From Coenobita brevimanus (Eukaryota; Arthropoda; Malacostraca; Decapoda; Coenobitidae): a stretch of DNA of 64,000 bases. The notes below the pieces were generated by a model, which saw only the letters and a list, made by a program, of their open reading frames with translations, did no database searches and was not told where the DNA came from. Of the stretch, positions 1-10,870 are shown in pieces (within the stretch, counting starts at the first letter, position 1; each line of letters opens with the position of its first letter). Location of the stretch: contig CM064690.1 of the NCBI GenBank assembly GCA_032717465.1, positions 27,561,653-27,625,652 of the forward strand, written 5' to 3'. Made by a program: the position numbers and the translations under genes.

Positions 1-1926
1 TAAGTATGGCTGTGGCTGAGAAGAGACGTGCATATGAAGTGTGGCTGCAGAGGAAGGATGAGATGTCATATGAAAGGTATAAGGAAAAGAGGAATAGAGC
101 GAGAAGGGCTGTGCGTGATGCTAAGAGTGGCAGCAGATGAGAGGTGGGGTAGGCGGCTGACAGAGAATTTTCAACAGAATAAGAAAATGTTTTGGAAGGA
201 GGTGAAAAGGGTGCGAAAGGGAGAGTCTGGGAAGGAAGAACGAGTAAAAGCAGAGGATGGAAGGATGTTAATTGAGATGGATGCAGTAAGGAAGAGATGG
301 GCAGAGTATTTTGAAAGATTGTTAAATGTAGAGGAGGAAAACGTGGCTGAGATTGTGGCAGATAGAAGGGTGCAAGGAATAAATGTGTTGGGAGAGTTGA
401 ATGATTCTTTGATCACGAAGGAGGAAGTGGAGAAGGCAGTAAAGGAGATGAAAACAGGGAAAGCTGCAGGTATGGATGGGTGTGCTGTGGAATGCCTGAA
501 GGGTGGTGGAGTGACTATTGTTGACTGGTTAGTAAGATTATTGAATGTGTGCTTTGAGAAAGGTATGGTGCCAATTGACTGGGCAAGTGCTTGTGTGGTC
601 CTGTTGTATAAAGGCAAGGGTGATAAGTATGAATGTACTAGCTTTAGGGGTATAAGTCTGTTGAGTGTTGTAGGTAAAGTGTATGGTAGAGTGTTAATTA
701 TGAGAGTTAGAGAGGGTACAGAGGGAGTGATTAGTGATGAGCAGTGTGGCTTTAGGAGAGGGAGGGGATGCGTTGATCAGGTGTTTGCTGTGAGACAAGT
801 GTGTGAAAAGTATTTAGCGAAAGGCAAGGATGTGTTTTGGGCATTTATGGATTTAGAGAAAGCGTATGATAGAATTGATAGAGGCTTTTGTGGACTGTTT
901 TAAGATTGTATGGACTTGATGGTAGGTTACTAAAAGGGGTGAAAAGTTTTTATGTAAATAGTAGAGCGTGTGTAAGAGTGGGAAATGCTGTGAGTGACTG
1001 GTTTCCGTGAGAGTGGGGCTGCGACAGGGATGTGTGATGTCGCCTTGGTTGTTTAATATTTACATGGATGGTGTTGTAAGGGAGGTGAATGCAAGAGTTT
1101 TAGGTGGTCTGAGTCTGGTAAATGTTGATGGAGGAGAGTGGAATCTGAAGCAACTGCTGTTTGCAGATGATACTGCATTGGTGACTGATTCAGAGGAGAA
1201 ATTGAGACAGTTGGTAGAGGAGTTTGGAAGGGTGTGTGAAAGGAGGAAATTGAAAGTAAATGAGAATAAGAGTAAAGTGATGAAGTGTACTAGGTTGATA
1301 GATGGTAGGGGGATGAATATAGTTTTGAATGGTGAGTTGCTTGAGGAGGTAGATTGTTTTAAATATCTAGGGTCACATGTTGCTGTGGATGGAAGAATAG
1401 ATGCAGAAGTGAAGTTTAGAATTAATGAAGTAGGAAAGGTGCTGGGAGGAATGAAAAAGTGTTTAAATGTCGTTCGCTTAGAATGGATGTAAAGAGAAGG
1501 CTGTATGAGGGTGTTGTGGTACCGACTGCGTTATATGGGGCTGAAACATGGAATATGGGTGTAGCAGAGAGGAAAAGTTTGAATGTAATGGAGATGAGAT
1601 GTCTGAGGAGTATGTGTGGAGTGACGCGTATGGATCGAGTGCGAAATGATGAAGTGCGAAGGAGAACTGGAGTTATTCGGGAGATGGCTGGTAGAGTTGA
1701 GCAGAGGGTGTTGCAATGGTTTGGGCATATGGAGAGAATGGATAATGAGCGATTGGTGAAAAAGATAACTAGATCTGATGTGAGAGGTGTAAGACTGAGA
1801 GGAAGACCACGAATAGGATGGATGGACAGTGTGAAGAGAGCGCTGGATGCGAGAGGGATGTCTGTTGAGCAAGGAAGAGTGACTGTGCGTGACAGAAATA
1901 AATGAGAGAAATTGTGAATGAATGAA
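1..1926 (+). pseudogene. RTE-like ORF2 reverse transcriptase, frameshifted
   Basis: Reverse transcriptase of a non-LTR retrotransposon, which in a live element copies its RNA into DNA at a nicked target. Motifs in order: GKAAGMDG near 460, LLYKGKGD near 602, FRGISLLS near 643, QCGFRRGRG near 742, FMDLEKAYDR (motif A aspartate) at 844-873, LRQGCVMSPWLFN (motif B) near 1018, FADD (motif C catalytic pair) at 1160-1171, KYLGS near 1357, ALYGAETW near 1528, and WFGHMERM near 1718. The C-terminus has an RGRPRIGW segment and an RTE-like DRNKWRE ending. The frame changes near 135, 885-905, 1005, 1470 and about 1898, where one lost base turns a Trp codon into a stop; the original stop would lie near 1926. 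The open pieces 28-903, 1007-1492 and 1459-1905 are all parts of this one gene. The family assignment is strong; the exact clade name is inferred from the C-terminus and tail. Confidence 0.9.
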
Positions 1927-2261
1927 TAAGTGATGACGCAGCCCTGAGGGGATATTCTCCCGCATTTGGTCTGATCAGCTAGTCAGGTCAGGTGCGGGTA
2001 AGGGGATGGGTCTGTTATGATGTGGCAGGGGTAAACCAGTTCTGCTGTCGGGCCCTGCTGTGGATGTCACTGCTTGCATTGCGCAGTTGACCCTTGTGCG
2101 GTGTGATGCGGTGAGGATCTGTCCGTTCTCCCCTTTGGGGCTAAGATGCGAATGAATGTGTTTGAATGGATGAGTAAATGGAGAGTGAGTCGTCCTGTCT
2201 CGGCTACCTCCCTTTCCTTGGGGGAAGCAGCCTAGGTATATAGATAGATAGATAGATAGAT
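1..2261 (+). mobile_element. RTE-like non-LTR retrotransposon (LINE), decayed copy
   Basis: This is the 3' part of an RTE-type LINE. Seen: reverse transcriptase coding remains up to about 1926, a roughly 310-bp 3' UTR, and an end in a (GATA)n run at 2238-2261. RTE-type elements characteristically have a short 3' UTR and end in a short simple repeat rather than poly(A). The window opens inside the linker between endonuclease and reverse transcriptase, so no endonuclease domain is visible. Whether the element is 5'-truncated or simply cut by the window edge cannot be told. Several frame breaks show that it is inactive. Confidence 0.88.
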
Positions 2262-2291
2262 TTCTCTAATGCTTCGAACTATGCAGTAAGA

Positions 2292-2364
2292 CCCATCTTT
2301 ATCGTAGCTAAGTTCCAGAGTCTTGTATAATTACTCTCATACTCATCCTTCATGCGTCTTTGTA

Positions 2365-2410
<46 letters not shown>

Positions 2411-2462
2411 CCCTATCTTCACCGTAGCTCATTCGCACAGTCTTGCATAATTACCCTCGCTC
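2292..2462. repeat. Imperfect ~55-bp direct repeat flanking an (AC)n array
   Basis: Copies at about 2292-2345 and 2409-2462 share the pattern CATCTT.A.CGTAGCT followed by AGTCTTG.ATAATTAC. The (AC)n array at 2366-2407 sits between them. It looks like a local duplication with a microsatellite expanded at the junction. Confidence 0.6.
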
Positions 2463-2619
2463 CCACCCCGTATAGGCGGCCGTCGGGAGTCAAAGAGCCC
2501 CTCTTGTGTATCCGCCAATGATTGATTCGCCCGCTAAGAAAATATGGCCTGCCGTCAGATCAAAGGGGTCTTTCTCCCGGGGCAGCAACAATTTAAGCAC
2601 GACATTCTCAAGTTTATCA

Positions 2620-3660
2620 CCGCCATACTTTCTGCACAATCTCCAGGAACACATTGGGGAAATGGGCCGCGGAGACTTGTGGGGTTGAAGACAGGATGAG
2701 GAGGGGGTTTGAAGGTAAGAAGGGGGTTTGAGGGATTACTAAAAGGATATCGGGTGAAAGGAGACATGTAAGTAGCGATTCCTGTTGCACTACCTCCAGT
2801 AACACAACGATGGAGAGTAAAATGAGGTTGAAATGGAAGGAGGAAGGCTAGGAGGAGTAGGAGAAGTTAAAATAGGAGGAAGAGGTTAAGGGATGGAGAT
2901 ACAAGGGAGAACATGGGTTGCAAGAGGAGAACGAAGCTGCAAAATTAATGTAAGTTCTGCACAATCTCCAAGAACACGCTTGATAAATGAGACGAGGAGA
3001 GTTGTAGTGGAGATAGGATAAGAAAAGGCTTTGAAGGTAGAGAGGGAGGGATATGAGCTAAAGGAGGAGAGCATAATGGGAGAGTTGTTTATGTTGGGCA
3101 AATCAAGCTCTAGGTATTTTCAGAACACAGTGGCAAGTGGGAAGTGGACGGTGAGCCTTATGAGGTGGAGACAGGTGTGGGAGGAGGTGGGGTTCTGAAG
3201 GTCGCAAAGAGGGGTTGAGGGTTAGAGATAAAGTACAACAGAGGAGGATAATTATGGACTGAAGGAGGAAGACTAGAGCCGCAGAAGTGTACCGCATATC
3301 CGTCAGGGAGGAGAACTGAACTTAAAGGTAACAATATGCAGTGAGCTGAGGGATGGAAGTACCGAGGAAACAAGGAGACGAAGGAGAAGATTGGGTATGC
3401 AGGAGTATATACTGTGGTTATAATTTCTACACAAACTCAGAGACACTTTGAGAAAATGGGTGGGTAGACTTATGGGGCTGAGACAGGAGGAAGGGACTGA
3501 GGCCTGGATAAACGGAAAGGGATACAAGTTGAATGAGGAAGAAGACTGGAGTTGCAAAAGCACAAAGTTTGGGAGTTATAGGTCATGGAAAGACTTGTAG
3601 GGCTGACACACTAGAGGGGCCTGAGGTACGAAGACAAAGAAGAGAAACTGGAGTGAATGT
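2620..3660. repeat. Degenerate tandem repeat, unit roughly 160 bp
   Basis: A recurring block begins TTCTGCACAATCTCCAGGAACAC and continues with GAGACTTGTGGGGTTGAAGACAGG-like purine-rich sequence. Recognisable unit starts are near 2630, 2785, 2953, 3115 and 3420, with a last tail near 3580. Spacing is about 155-165 bp or twice that. The copies are strongly diverged, so this is an old satellite remnant. No coding function is seen; the open frames across it are chance. Confidence 0.5.
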
Positions 3661-3739
3661 CAGACATGTTCCATCCTTATCGCGCCAAAATTATCGTAAA
3701 CAAACGCTAACTCGCCCACACCTTCATAATCTTAGTTTA

Positions 3740-4195
3740 ATAATATGATCCTTGGTGCCAAATGGATAAGGACTTTAGGAATTGGATGCTGGCTTACTGA
3801 CAAGAACCTAAACATTCTCTGAAATTACAACAAGCCACCGTTACAGTCCCTGGCCCTATGTTCTCAGTTTTAAGTGTGAACAAAGTGGGGTAAAGAAGAC
3901 CCTGCTCATAGGACTCTAAGTCGATGTGAGGTTAGAGCGCTGATGGACTAAAGAGGACCTAAAGACACATGAGTAGAGGGCTCTGAAGAAGAAGACATGG
4001 GTACAATATAACATCTGGGTATGCCGTATGTCAGTAAATTATGAGACAGCTAAATTAGATTAGGTAAATTATACGCCTTAAGGAATAAATTAAACGTGAC
4101 TTGTGTTTGAAGTAATGCGTATATTTATGACTTTTGGGACAGAAATTCACTATCTACTGGAGTGATATATTGCTGGAGTGAACACTGCAAATATA
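3740..4195. other. Unique AT-rich sequence, no feature seen
   Basis: Ordinary mixed-composition DNA without a convincing open frame, repeat or regulatory motif. Confidence 0.5.
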
Positions 4196-4281
4196 AGTGA
4201 TGGCTATTCATTACATCAGCGAATGGATTATTTTGCTGTCACGTATCAGCACTGTCTCTTATATAATCATCCGCAATAATT

Positions 4282-4283
<2 letters not shown>

Positions 4284-4379
<96 letters not shown>

Positions 4380-4380
4380 C
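4284..4380. repeat. (GT)n microsatellite ending in (GC)n
   Basis: About 45 GT units followed by a short GCGCGC run. GT/GC alternation of this kind is a classic Z-DNA-prone sequence. Confidence 0.97.
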
Positions 4381-4801
4381 TTTCCTATAACAGCAAAGGG
4401 GGAAGAATTACAGGCTTGAACTATACATATTCATATAATTTGTTCCACCGTTGTACACCTGGAACTAATTAAGCCTATGACCCCCCATTTACGCATGTGC
4501 AGATATGTCACCTTAAACAACGACCCCAAAACTGAGAGACGAAACTTTTGATGAAACTAGACCCACGCCACCAAAACTGACACACGAAACTAAAATCAAC
4601 GTTAAATATAAATTAATCTGTTTTATTCTTATTACACCTTAAAATTAAATATAACTTAATGTCACAAAGTATAATAGTGTTTGACGTAGATATTTTTAGC
4701 CTCTTCACTGAGAGATTCTACTTGAGTAAAAATAGAATTGTTTGAAGGCAGCAAGAATGAAAAATAAAAGACGCTGATCATAATTAAGGGGAGAAGTGAG
4801 G

Positions 4802-5128
4802 TGATTACTTTTGGCTATGGGATTACCTTTGAGTACGGAGATTACCCTTTTTCGAGAATACCTCCCTCGGGATTACTTTTGTAGGGAACACCGCGGAATT
4901 TTCTCTGTCGAGATTACCTTCGTCGGGATTGTCATAGTCGAGAATACCTTTGTCGGGATTACCTTTGTCGGAAATACCTTTGTCGGGATCACTTTACTTG
5001 AGATTACCTTTAATTATTGCGATGACCTTTATGTGGATTACTTTCTGCGGTCGGGATTACCTTTGTTGGAACTACCGCTGTCGGGATTACCTTTGGCTGG
5101 CTAAGCTTGGCGTGGATTACCTTTGAGG
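4802..5128. repeat. Degenerate ~15-bp minisatellite (GGGATTACCTTTGTC)
   Basis: About 18-20 diverged units of the type GGGATTACCTTTGTC, for example near 4829, 4872, 4926, 4951, 5053 and 5083. The preceding stretch (4440-4800) is AT-rich and featureless. The unit length is a multiple of three, so an open frame with repeated G-I-T-F-V residues runs through it. There is no sign that it is a gene. Confidence 0.75.
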
Positions 5129-5224
5129 CGTGTGTGTGATATTAGAAGGCGCCCCCCCGTGCATGACGCGAGGCAGCCCCATCGATCATGCAAGCGGGGG
5201 GGGGGTAGGTAGTATCATCAGCCC

Positions 5225-5414
5225 CCTTCCTTGTGTCCCTCACCCCTCTCTCTCAGTCTCCCTCTCCCCCCCTTCACCCCTCTCTCTCTCCGTCCCCTCC
5301 CCTTCTTCACCCCTCTCTGTCTCTATCTCCCCTCTTCGCCCCTCTATGCTCCTTTTGTCTCCCCCGTTCTACCGTCTTCCACTCCTTTCCTCTCTTCCCC
5401 TCTTTCCCTTCCTC

Positions 5415-5450
<36 letters not shown>
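5225..5450. repeat. Polypyrimidine tract with terminal (CT)n
   Basis: Nearly pure C/T on the plus strand, ending in a CT array at about 5418-5448. The Ser/Leu/Pro-rich frames here are composition artefacts. Confidence 0.9.
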
Positions 5451-5451
<1 letters not shown>

Positions 5452-5525
5452 ATTACTTAACAATGTAGAATTAGATTTTTTTTTTTAATGGACGTTCGAT
5501 AATTAAAAATCAAATATATACACAA

Positions 5526-5526
5526 A

Positions 5527-5575
<49 letters not shown>

Positions 5576-5599
5576 TGCCAATGAACACACTCATCACTA

Positions 5600-5638
<39 letters not shown>
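5526..5638. repeat. Interrupted (AC)n microsatellite
   Basis: Two AC arrays (about 5529-5570 and 5601-5637) are separated by a short unique spacer. Confidence 0.95.
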
Positions 5639-5642
<4 letters not shown>

Positions 5643-5842
5643 CATCTCGTCATGTAAGGAACCGATAATAGTAATAATAACGTGTCTGCATCAGTCCACA
5701 TAACCGTACTGTTTCCTCGGAGGGAGAGTGATAGCCACAAATAACCATTCCTCAAGCTGGCGAAGCATGGACAGGAAGACGTGTATGTAGTGACACTGTG
5801 TAGGTGAAAATCGAAATACTGTAATAGGTATGAATGTGTGTG

Positions 5843-6018
5843 AAGCTCCCTAACACCCTTTCCTATGCGATTTATTTTGCTTAATACACCTTACTGTCCT
5901 ATTCTGTTATAAAAAAAAAAACCTTCCAATATCGCCATACTCTGCATAAATAACGTCTAAAAGGATATTAACCAGCCATCTCCAAAAATAAATCGGTAAG
6001 GAAGAGATGTTAGGTAGA
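5843..6018. mobile_element. Family B palindromic MITE, full copy
   Basis: About 175 bp with inverted ends. The left end reads GCTCCCTAACACCCTTTCCT then a GCGATTTATTTT block. The right end reads AAATAAATCG then a TAAGGAAGAGATGTTAGG block. The internal part carries AATATCGCCATACTCTGCAT and AAAGGATATTAACCAGCC, which recur in the copies near 31.7, 39.5 and 59.3 kb. It has no coding capacity. Length and ends fit a small non-autonomous DNA transposon; the superfamily is not assigned. Confidence 0.75.
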
Positions 6019-6135
6019 AGTGGTAAAAGGGTGAATATCCTTGGCAAGCGGGATTACTGCTCACATTATCTTCGCATGTTTAAGGGCTAACGTTATGCTC
6101 CTTAGTGATCACAGGTGTATGACTCAAGGCAGCAT

Positions 6136-6136
<1 letters not shown>

Positions 6137-6183
<47 letters not shown>
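6137..6183. repeat. (AC)n microsatellite
   Basis: About 23 AC units. Confidence 0.97.
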
Positions 6184-6185
<2 letters not shown>

Positions 6186-6495
6186 AAATAAACTCCCAAA
6201 CATCCCCTACTAAAATGGCCCTTTCTTCTCGACAGCATAAGGCTTGTTGTTCCTCTTCGTTGGGTGTTTGTTTTAGGGCTTTTGTGTTTCCGCCTCACCT
6301 CTATCGGCGGAAGTTGGCGATAAAGAGTAAGATTCGCGGCTAATAATCTCGAATCTATTCACGTCACTTAGGAGGGACGAACAGATGGTCTTGTTTTGCC
6401 AGCTGTCCCTTTGTCTCTCTCATTTATATTCTCTCTCACTCCTCTCACTCACTCACTCACTTTAATAATGTTTTTCCAACCTTCATACATGATCG

Positions 6496-6498
<3 letters not shown>

Positions 6499-6552
<54 letters not shown>
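6499..6552. repeat. (TC)n microsatellite
   Basis: About 27 TC units, immediately before the TCCA-rich region. Confidence 0.97.
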
Positions 6553-6558
<6 letters not shown>

Positions 6559-6584
6559 GCACCCAGTCCATTTAACGAATCTTT

Positions 6585-7240
6585 CTATTATCCATCCATC
6601 CAGCGCGTTCATCCATCCATTCATCTATCCACCAATCCATCCATTTATCCAATCATTAACCAAGTATGTTATCCACCACTTACTCTCTCCCATCATTCAT
6701 CTATCCATCCATTCATCCATCCATCTATCCTTCGTTTTATTTATCCATATTCCTGCAGGCCTGCCATTAACCTATCCATCTATCCACTAGTTCTTTCAAA
6801 ACATTCTCCTTCACTCCTTCTCCTCATTTTTCTATTCATCCATTCACTCATACTTTAATCCTTCCACCCATCCATCAATGATTCATCCATCCATCCACCA
6901 TCCATTCATCATTTTATAAATCAACAATCCATCTATTCATCCACCTACCTTCCATATATCCATCTCTTCCATTTACACGTCACCCATATATGCATCCAAC
7001 CATTTATCTTTCCATCCATCAATTTGTGCACTTACTTCCAATCTATCCATCCATTTTACCCTACATCCCTCCATCAACTATTTATCCATTCATCTAAATA
7101 TACCCCCATTCATTCGTACCTCCATCCAACAACCTTTTACCCAACGATCCAACCATCTCTCCACCCTCTCATCCATCCACCCACCCATCCATCTATCCAT
7201 CCATCCACCCATCCATCTATCCATCCACCCATCCAGCGCC
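6585..7240. repeat. Degenerate (ATCC)n / TCCATCCA satellite
   Basis: About 650 bp dominated by ATCC, ATCT and ATTC tetranucleotides with substitutions; the purest part is 7165-7235. Frames rich in His, Pro, Ile and Ser come from the repeat. Confidence 0.9.
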
Positions 7241-7404
7241 TCCAAGCCAATCTTTATTCGGCAGGGTTGGGGTCAAATTTCACCCCCTTCATTCACAGGG
7301 TCAGTGATATGATGAGAAAGACCGAGACGAATGGGAAGACGAAGCAATGAATGGCGGTGGGGAAGAAAGGGGAAGAGGAGAAATGAGGCACGGCCGTTGG
7401 TGGG

Positions 7405-7520
7405 GATCAGGTGCGGCGCTGGTGGTGGTGGTGGTGGTGATGAGCAGTAGTGATGGTGGTGGTGAGGGGTTGTGGTGATGGTAATGTGTAACGCAAGGCT
7501 GATGATGAGGGGTGGTGGGG
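7405..7520. repeat. (GGT)n / GATGGT-rich tract
   Basis: Degenerate GGT and GATGGT trinucleotides, resuming at 8120-8515 after an intervening unique block. Confidence 0.8.
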
Positions 7521-7854
7521 ATGATGGATTCGATGATGTGGAAGGTATGGATTGTGCAAGTTGTATCGTACTGAACAATAGTGCCGTCAGTCTTGAAACA
7601 ATCGGCTGTTTATATCGACAATATACACCATATCCAGGGATGTCACCGGTCCTGTGGCTGCTATGAGTACGAAAGACAGTCACCACTTGTCTGATAAATT
7701 GAATGCCTTGTTTCCATGGCAGGAGATGTATTCATTTTAACTTTCATAACACAGAGACTACCATGGAGTGAACGAACCTACACATGCTACGATGGTCACT
7801 GGTCTCTATACGTAAACATGATGGCTGGTAGACGTTGCCTTCTCCTGCTGCCAG

Positions 7855-8017
7855 CCGGTGTTGTCTAGATAAGCGTCTTTCCCTTCCCCTGGCCATGTCC
7901 CCCGCTAAATTAACAATTACAATAGCAGCAGCTGTTGCCGTCTGCGGGAAGAGACCCGCTGTTCCAAAGATATCCATCACAGGGCTGCGGTCCGCGGTGA
8001 AAGGCGACGATCACAAG
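7855..8017 (+). CDS. Candidate exon, unknown product
   Basis: This 163-nt block lies in an otherwise repeat-rich region. On the plus strand it is preceded by a good 3' splice site (pyrimidine-rich TTGCCTTCTCCTGCTGCCAG) and followed by AAG|GTATGC, a good 5' splice site. One frame stays open throughout and includes a possible start, GCCATGTCC, near 7898. The encoded peptide is rich in Ala, Lys, Thr and Ile, with an ITIAAAVAVCGKR segment. No family is recognised. The opposite strand is also open across the block, partly because it is GC-rich, so strand and coding status are uncertain. Confidence 0.25.
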
Positions 8018-8119
8018 GTATGCGTGTAATAGCAGGGTTATCATTCATGGCGATTTTCTGTCCAAGTATAATCGAAGATTGTTGAAAATTTTCCTCAAAG
8101 TAATAAGCGCTTAATGAAA

Positions 8120-8515
8120 GGCGCTGGTGGTGATGATGGTGCTGCACGTGAGAGTAATGGTGGTGGTGATGATGGTGAAGGTGAAGTGATGATGGTGGTA
8201 CTGTACGGGTAGTGGTGGTGGTGATGGATGTGGTAAGGTGGCCGTGACTATCGTGGTGGTAGTGGTGAAGATGGTGGTAGTAATGGTGATAACGAGGGAT
8301 GTGCTGATGGCACCAGGTGGCTGTGTGGACAAAGGTGAGTGTGGTGATGGTAATGCAAAATGATGATGAAGAGTGGTGAAAATGTAGGTGAAGTGAGTAG
8401 TGGTGATGGGGGAGTGGTGGTGATCTGAGTGAGGGTAGAAATGGACGGGAGAGGAGTGATGAAAAAGATGATGAAAATAATAGTGGTGGTGATGATGAGA
8501 AAGGAAGCGGCATTT
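8120..8515. repeat. Degenerate GTGGTGATG trinucleotide-type repeat
   Basis: About 400 bp of GTG, GGT and GAT triplets with frequent interruptions. Minus-strand His/Thr/Ile-rich frames arise from it. Confidence 0.85.
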
Positions 8516-9180
8516 TTATCTCTTCCTTTTAAATCCTCTATTCTCTTCCACCAAATCTTTCTTTCCCTCTCTCCCTTTTCCTTCAAATTTCACCTTCATT
8601 TCTTCAGTTCTTCCTTCTCCCATTCTCTTGCATCTCCTCTTCTCTACCCATTTCCCTTCCCTCCTCTCCCTATCTCCCTCCCCTTCATCTTGCCTCCTCC
8701 TAATTTTCTCTCTCCTTTCCTCGTCACCCACTCACTCAGTCTTCTCTTCCTCCCAACTTCCTTACTCCCTCCATGTCCTACCCTCTTCCCGTTTCTTCAT
8801 TTTATCTCCCTCCCCTCCTCTTTCCATATTTTTTTTTTCTCTCCTCTCCTCACCGTCTCCCACCTCTTTCCCTCCCCTTTTAATTTCTTTCTTTTCTGTT
8901 CTTCTCCATACTTCTCCTTCTCACAAACCCATCCTCTCTCTCTCTCTCTCTCTCCCTCCTCCCCCTATCCTTCCCTCATTTCCCTCCCTCCTCCATTTCT
9001 CTCCCTTTATCTAGCCCCTTCCTCCTCCACCTCTCTTTCTTCCCCTCCTTTCCTCTCCTTATCTCTCCTTTTTCCCTCACTCTCCTCCTCTCCCCCTTTC
9101 TCTCTTTTCTTTGCCTATCCTCCTCCCCTCTTCTCTCCATCTCTCTTCCTCCTTTCTATTCTCTTTTTCTGCTCATCCCG

Positions 9181-9234
<54 letters not shown>

Positions 9235-9380
9235 ACTCATTCAACATATACTTCCCTTTCTCTCCAATCCCTCCCTATACTCCCCTCACCCCTCCCTCCC
9301 TAACAAAACTTCATTCCTCCTTTTCCCTCTCCCTCTCCCCTCTCTCACTTCTCTCTCTTCCATACAACACTCCAGACAGA
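8516..9380. repeat. Long polypyrimidine domain with (TC)n
   Basis: About 860 bp almost entirely C/T on the plus strand, with a pure TC array at about 9184-9230. The 432-aa frame crossing it is a compositional artefact. Confidence 0.9.
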
Positions 9381-9603
9381 GAGAGAGTGAGAAATCTTTC
9401 ACAATGACACCGAGACAAAGTGAGACGGGAATATTGGGGAAAAAAAACCCTTTGCGAGGAAGAAGAAAAAACTCCCTTGGTTGGAAAAACAGAAAAAAAA
9501 AAATGCAGAAAATCGAGAAACGAGTCTTTAAATCTTCACATGAAAAAAAAAAAAAAATTATTGACATCGGGGAGGTCTTGGATCCTAATAGCAGAGGTAG
9601 GAC

Positions 9604-9606
<3 letters not shown>

Positions 9607-9652
<46 letters not shown>
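9607..9652. repeat. (GA)n microsatellite
   Basis: About 23 GA units. It forms an inverted partner to the TC array near 9.2 kb. Confidence 0.97.
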
Positions 9653-9657
<5 letters not shown>

Positions 9658-9900
9658 TTATGGCAAACACCGATATGTATCTAAAATAATACACATTATA
9701 ATATACACAAGGGCGATTAGCGATTAATTTATATATACAATAAAAGATACTTCATAATCAGAAGAAAGTATGGGAATATTTTTAGTTTGAAATGAAATAC
9801 GGAAAAAATGTACATATCACTGAATAATGATACAAATATTTACCAGCGAAGACACACCGAAAGAAGCCAAGCAGTGAAAAAGCTAAGGGTATGAAAGCGA

Positions 9901-9901
9901 T

Positions 9902-9938
<37 letters not shown>

Positions 9939-10087
9939 TTCCTCCACACGCAAACACACACGTCTGCATACACATACACGCAACACCTGCCACCCCCACA
10001 GGAGCCTAAAACAAACACACACATATATGAAATAAAAAAAAACTAACAAACACCCACAACTGAACACTCATATGCAGAAGGCTGTCT

Positions 10088-10156
<69 letters not shown>
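9901..10156. repeat. (AC)n-rich region with two arrays
   Basis: AC arrays at about 9902-9937 and 10089-10156, with degenerate ACACAC-rich sequence between them. Confidence 0.95.
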
Positions 10157-10157
<1 letters not shown>

Positions 10158-10265
10158 CTCACACGCATTCACAAAAACTGCACGCTCCATTGAAGTTGTG
10201 TTCAACATTAAGGATAATCATTAGCCGTGATATGTTTCCCAATATCACACACCAGCCCGCTCGCC

Positions 10266-10267
<2 letters not shown>

Positions 10268-10313
<46 letters not shown>

Positions 10314-10738
10314 ATTACTCTCTTTTTCATTTGCTTTCTTTCTTTTTGTGTCTTGTATCCTTCCTTTTCTTCACGTTTCTTCTTCGCTCTCTTTTGTTAC
10401 AATTATCTCTCATCGCTTCTCTTTCCTGATTCTTTTTTCCTTACTCTATTTGTAAACAGTTTTCTTTTCTCCACACAATATCATTTTCTTTCTTTTCTTC
10501 TATAAATCTTCATTACATCTCACTATTTTTACTTTCCTTTTCTTTATGTTTCACTTCTTTTCTTCTATATTCTTCTTTGCCTATCTCTTATTTCCTCCTC
10601 TGTTTCTCTTCTTCACCCTCTTATTTTCAGTTGTGTCTTTTTTTTATTCTTTTAACGATCTTAGTCTTTTTTCCTCTCGTTGTCTTTTAATACTCAATGT
10701 CTTTTTCTCTGCTTTTTCTTTTAATATCTCATGTACCC

Positions 10739-10780
<42 letters not shown>

Positions 10781-10790
10781 TCAATAATTA
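10268..10790. repeat. Pyrimidine-rich domain bounded by two (TC)n arrays
   Basis: TC arrays at about 10268-10311 and 10743-10776 enclose T-rich, C-containing sequence. No gene is seen. Confidence 0.9.
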
Positions 10791-10870
10791 GCCGCTGGTA
10801 TCAAAGGCTAGTCCCCAACACGGCACACAATGACGGCCTCACATCACAGCTCTCGTCACCACCGCAGCGC

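Noticed and set aside
4197..4472. Frame with a long Cys-Val run
   Set aside because: Translation of the (GT)n microsatellite; similar frames occur at every GT/AC array.
8429..9727. 432-codon plus-strand open frame
   Set aside because: Runs from a GTG/GAT repeat through a CT tract into a GA array. Composition alone explains the lack of stops.
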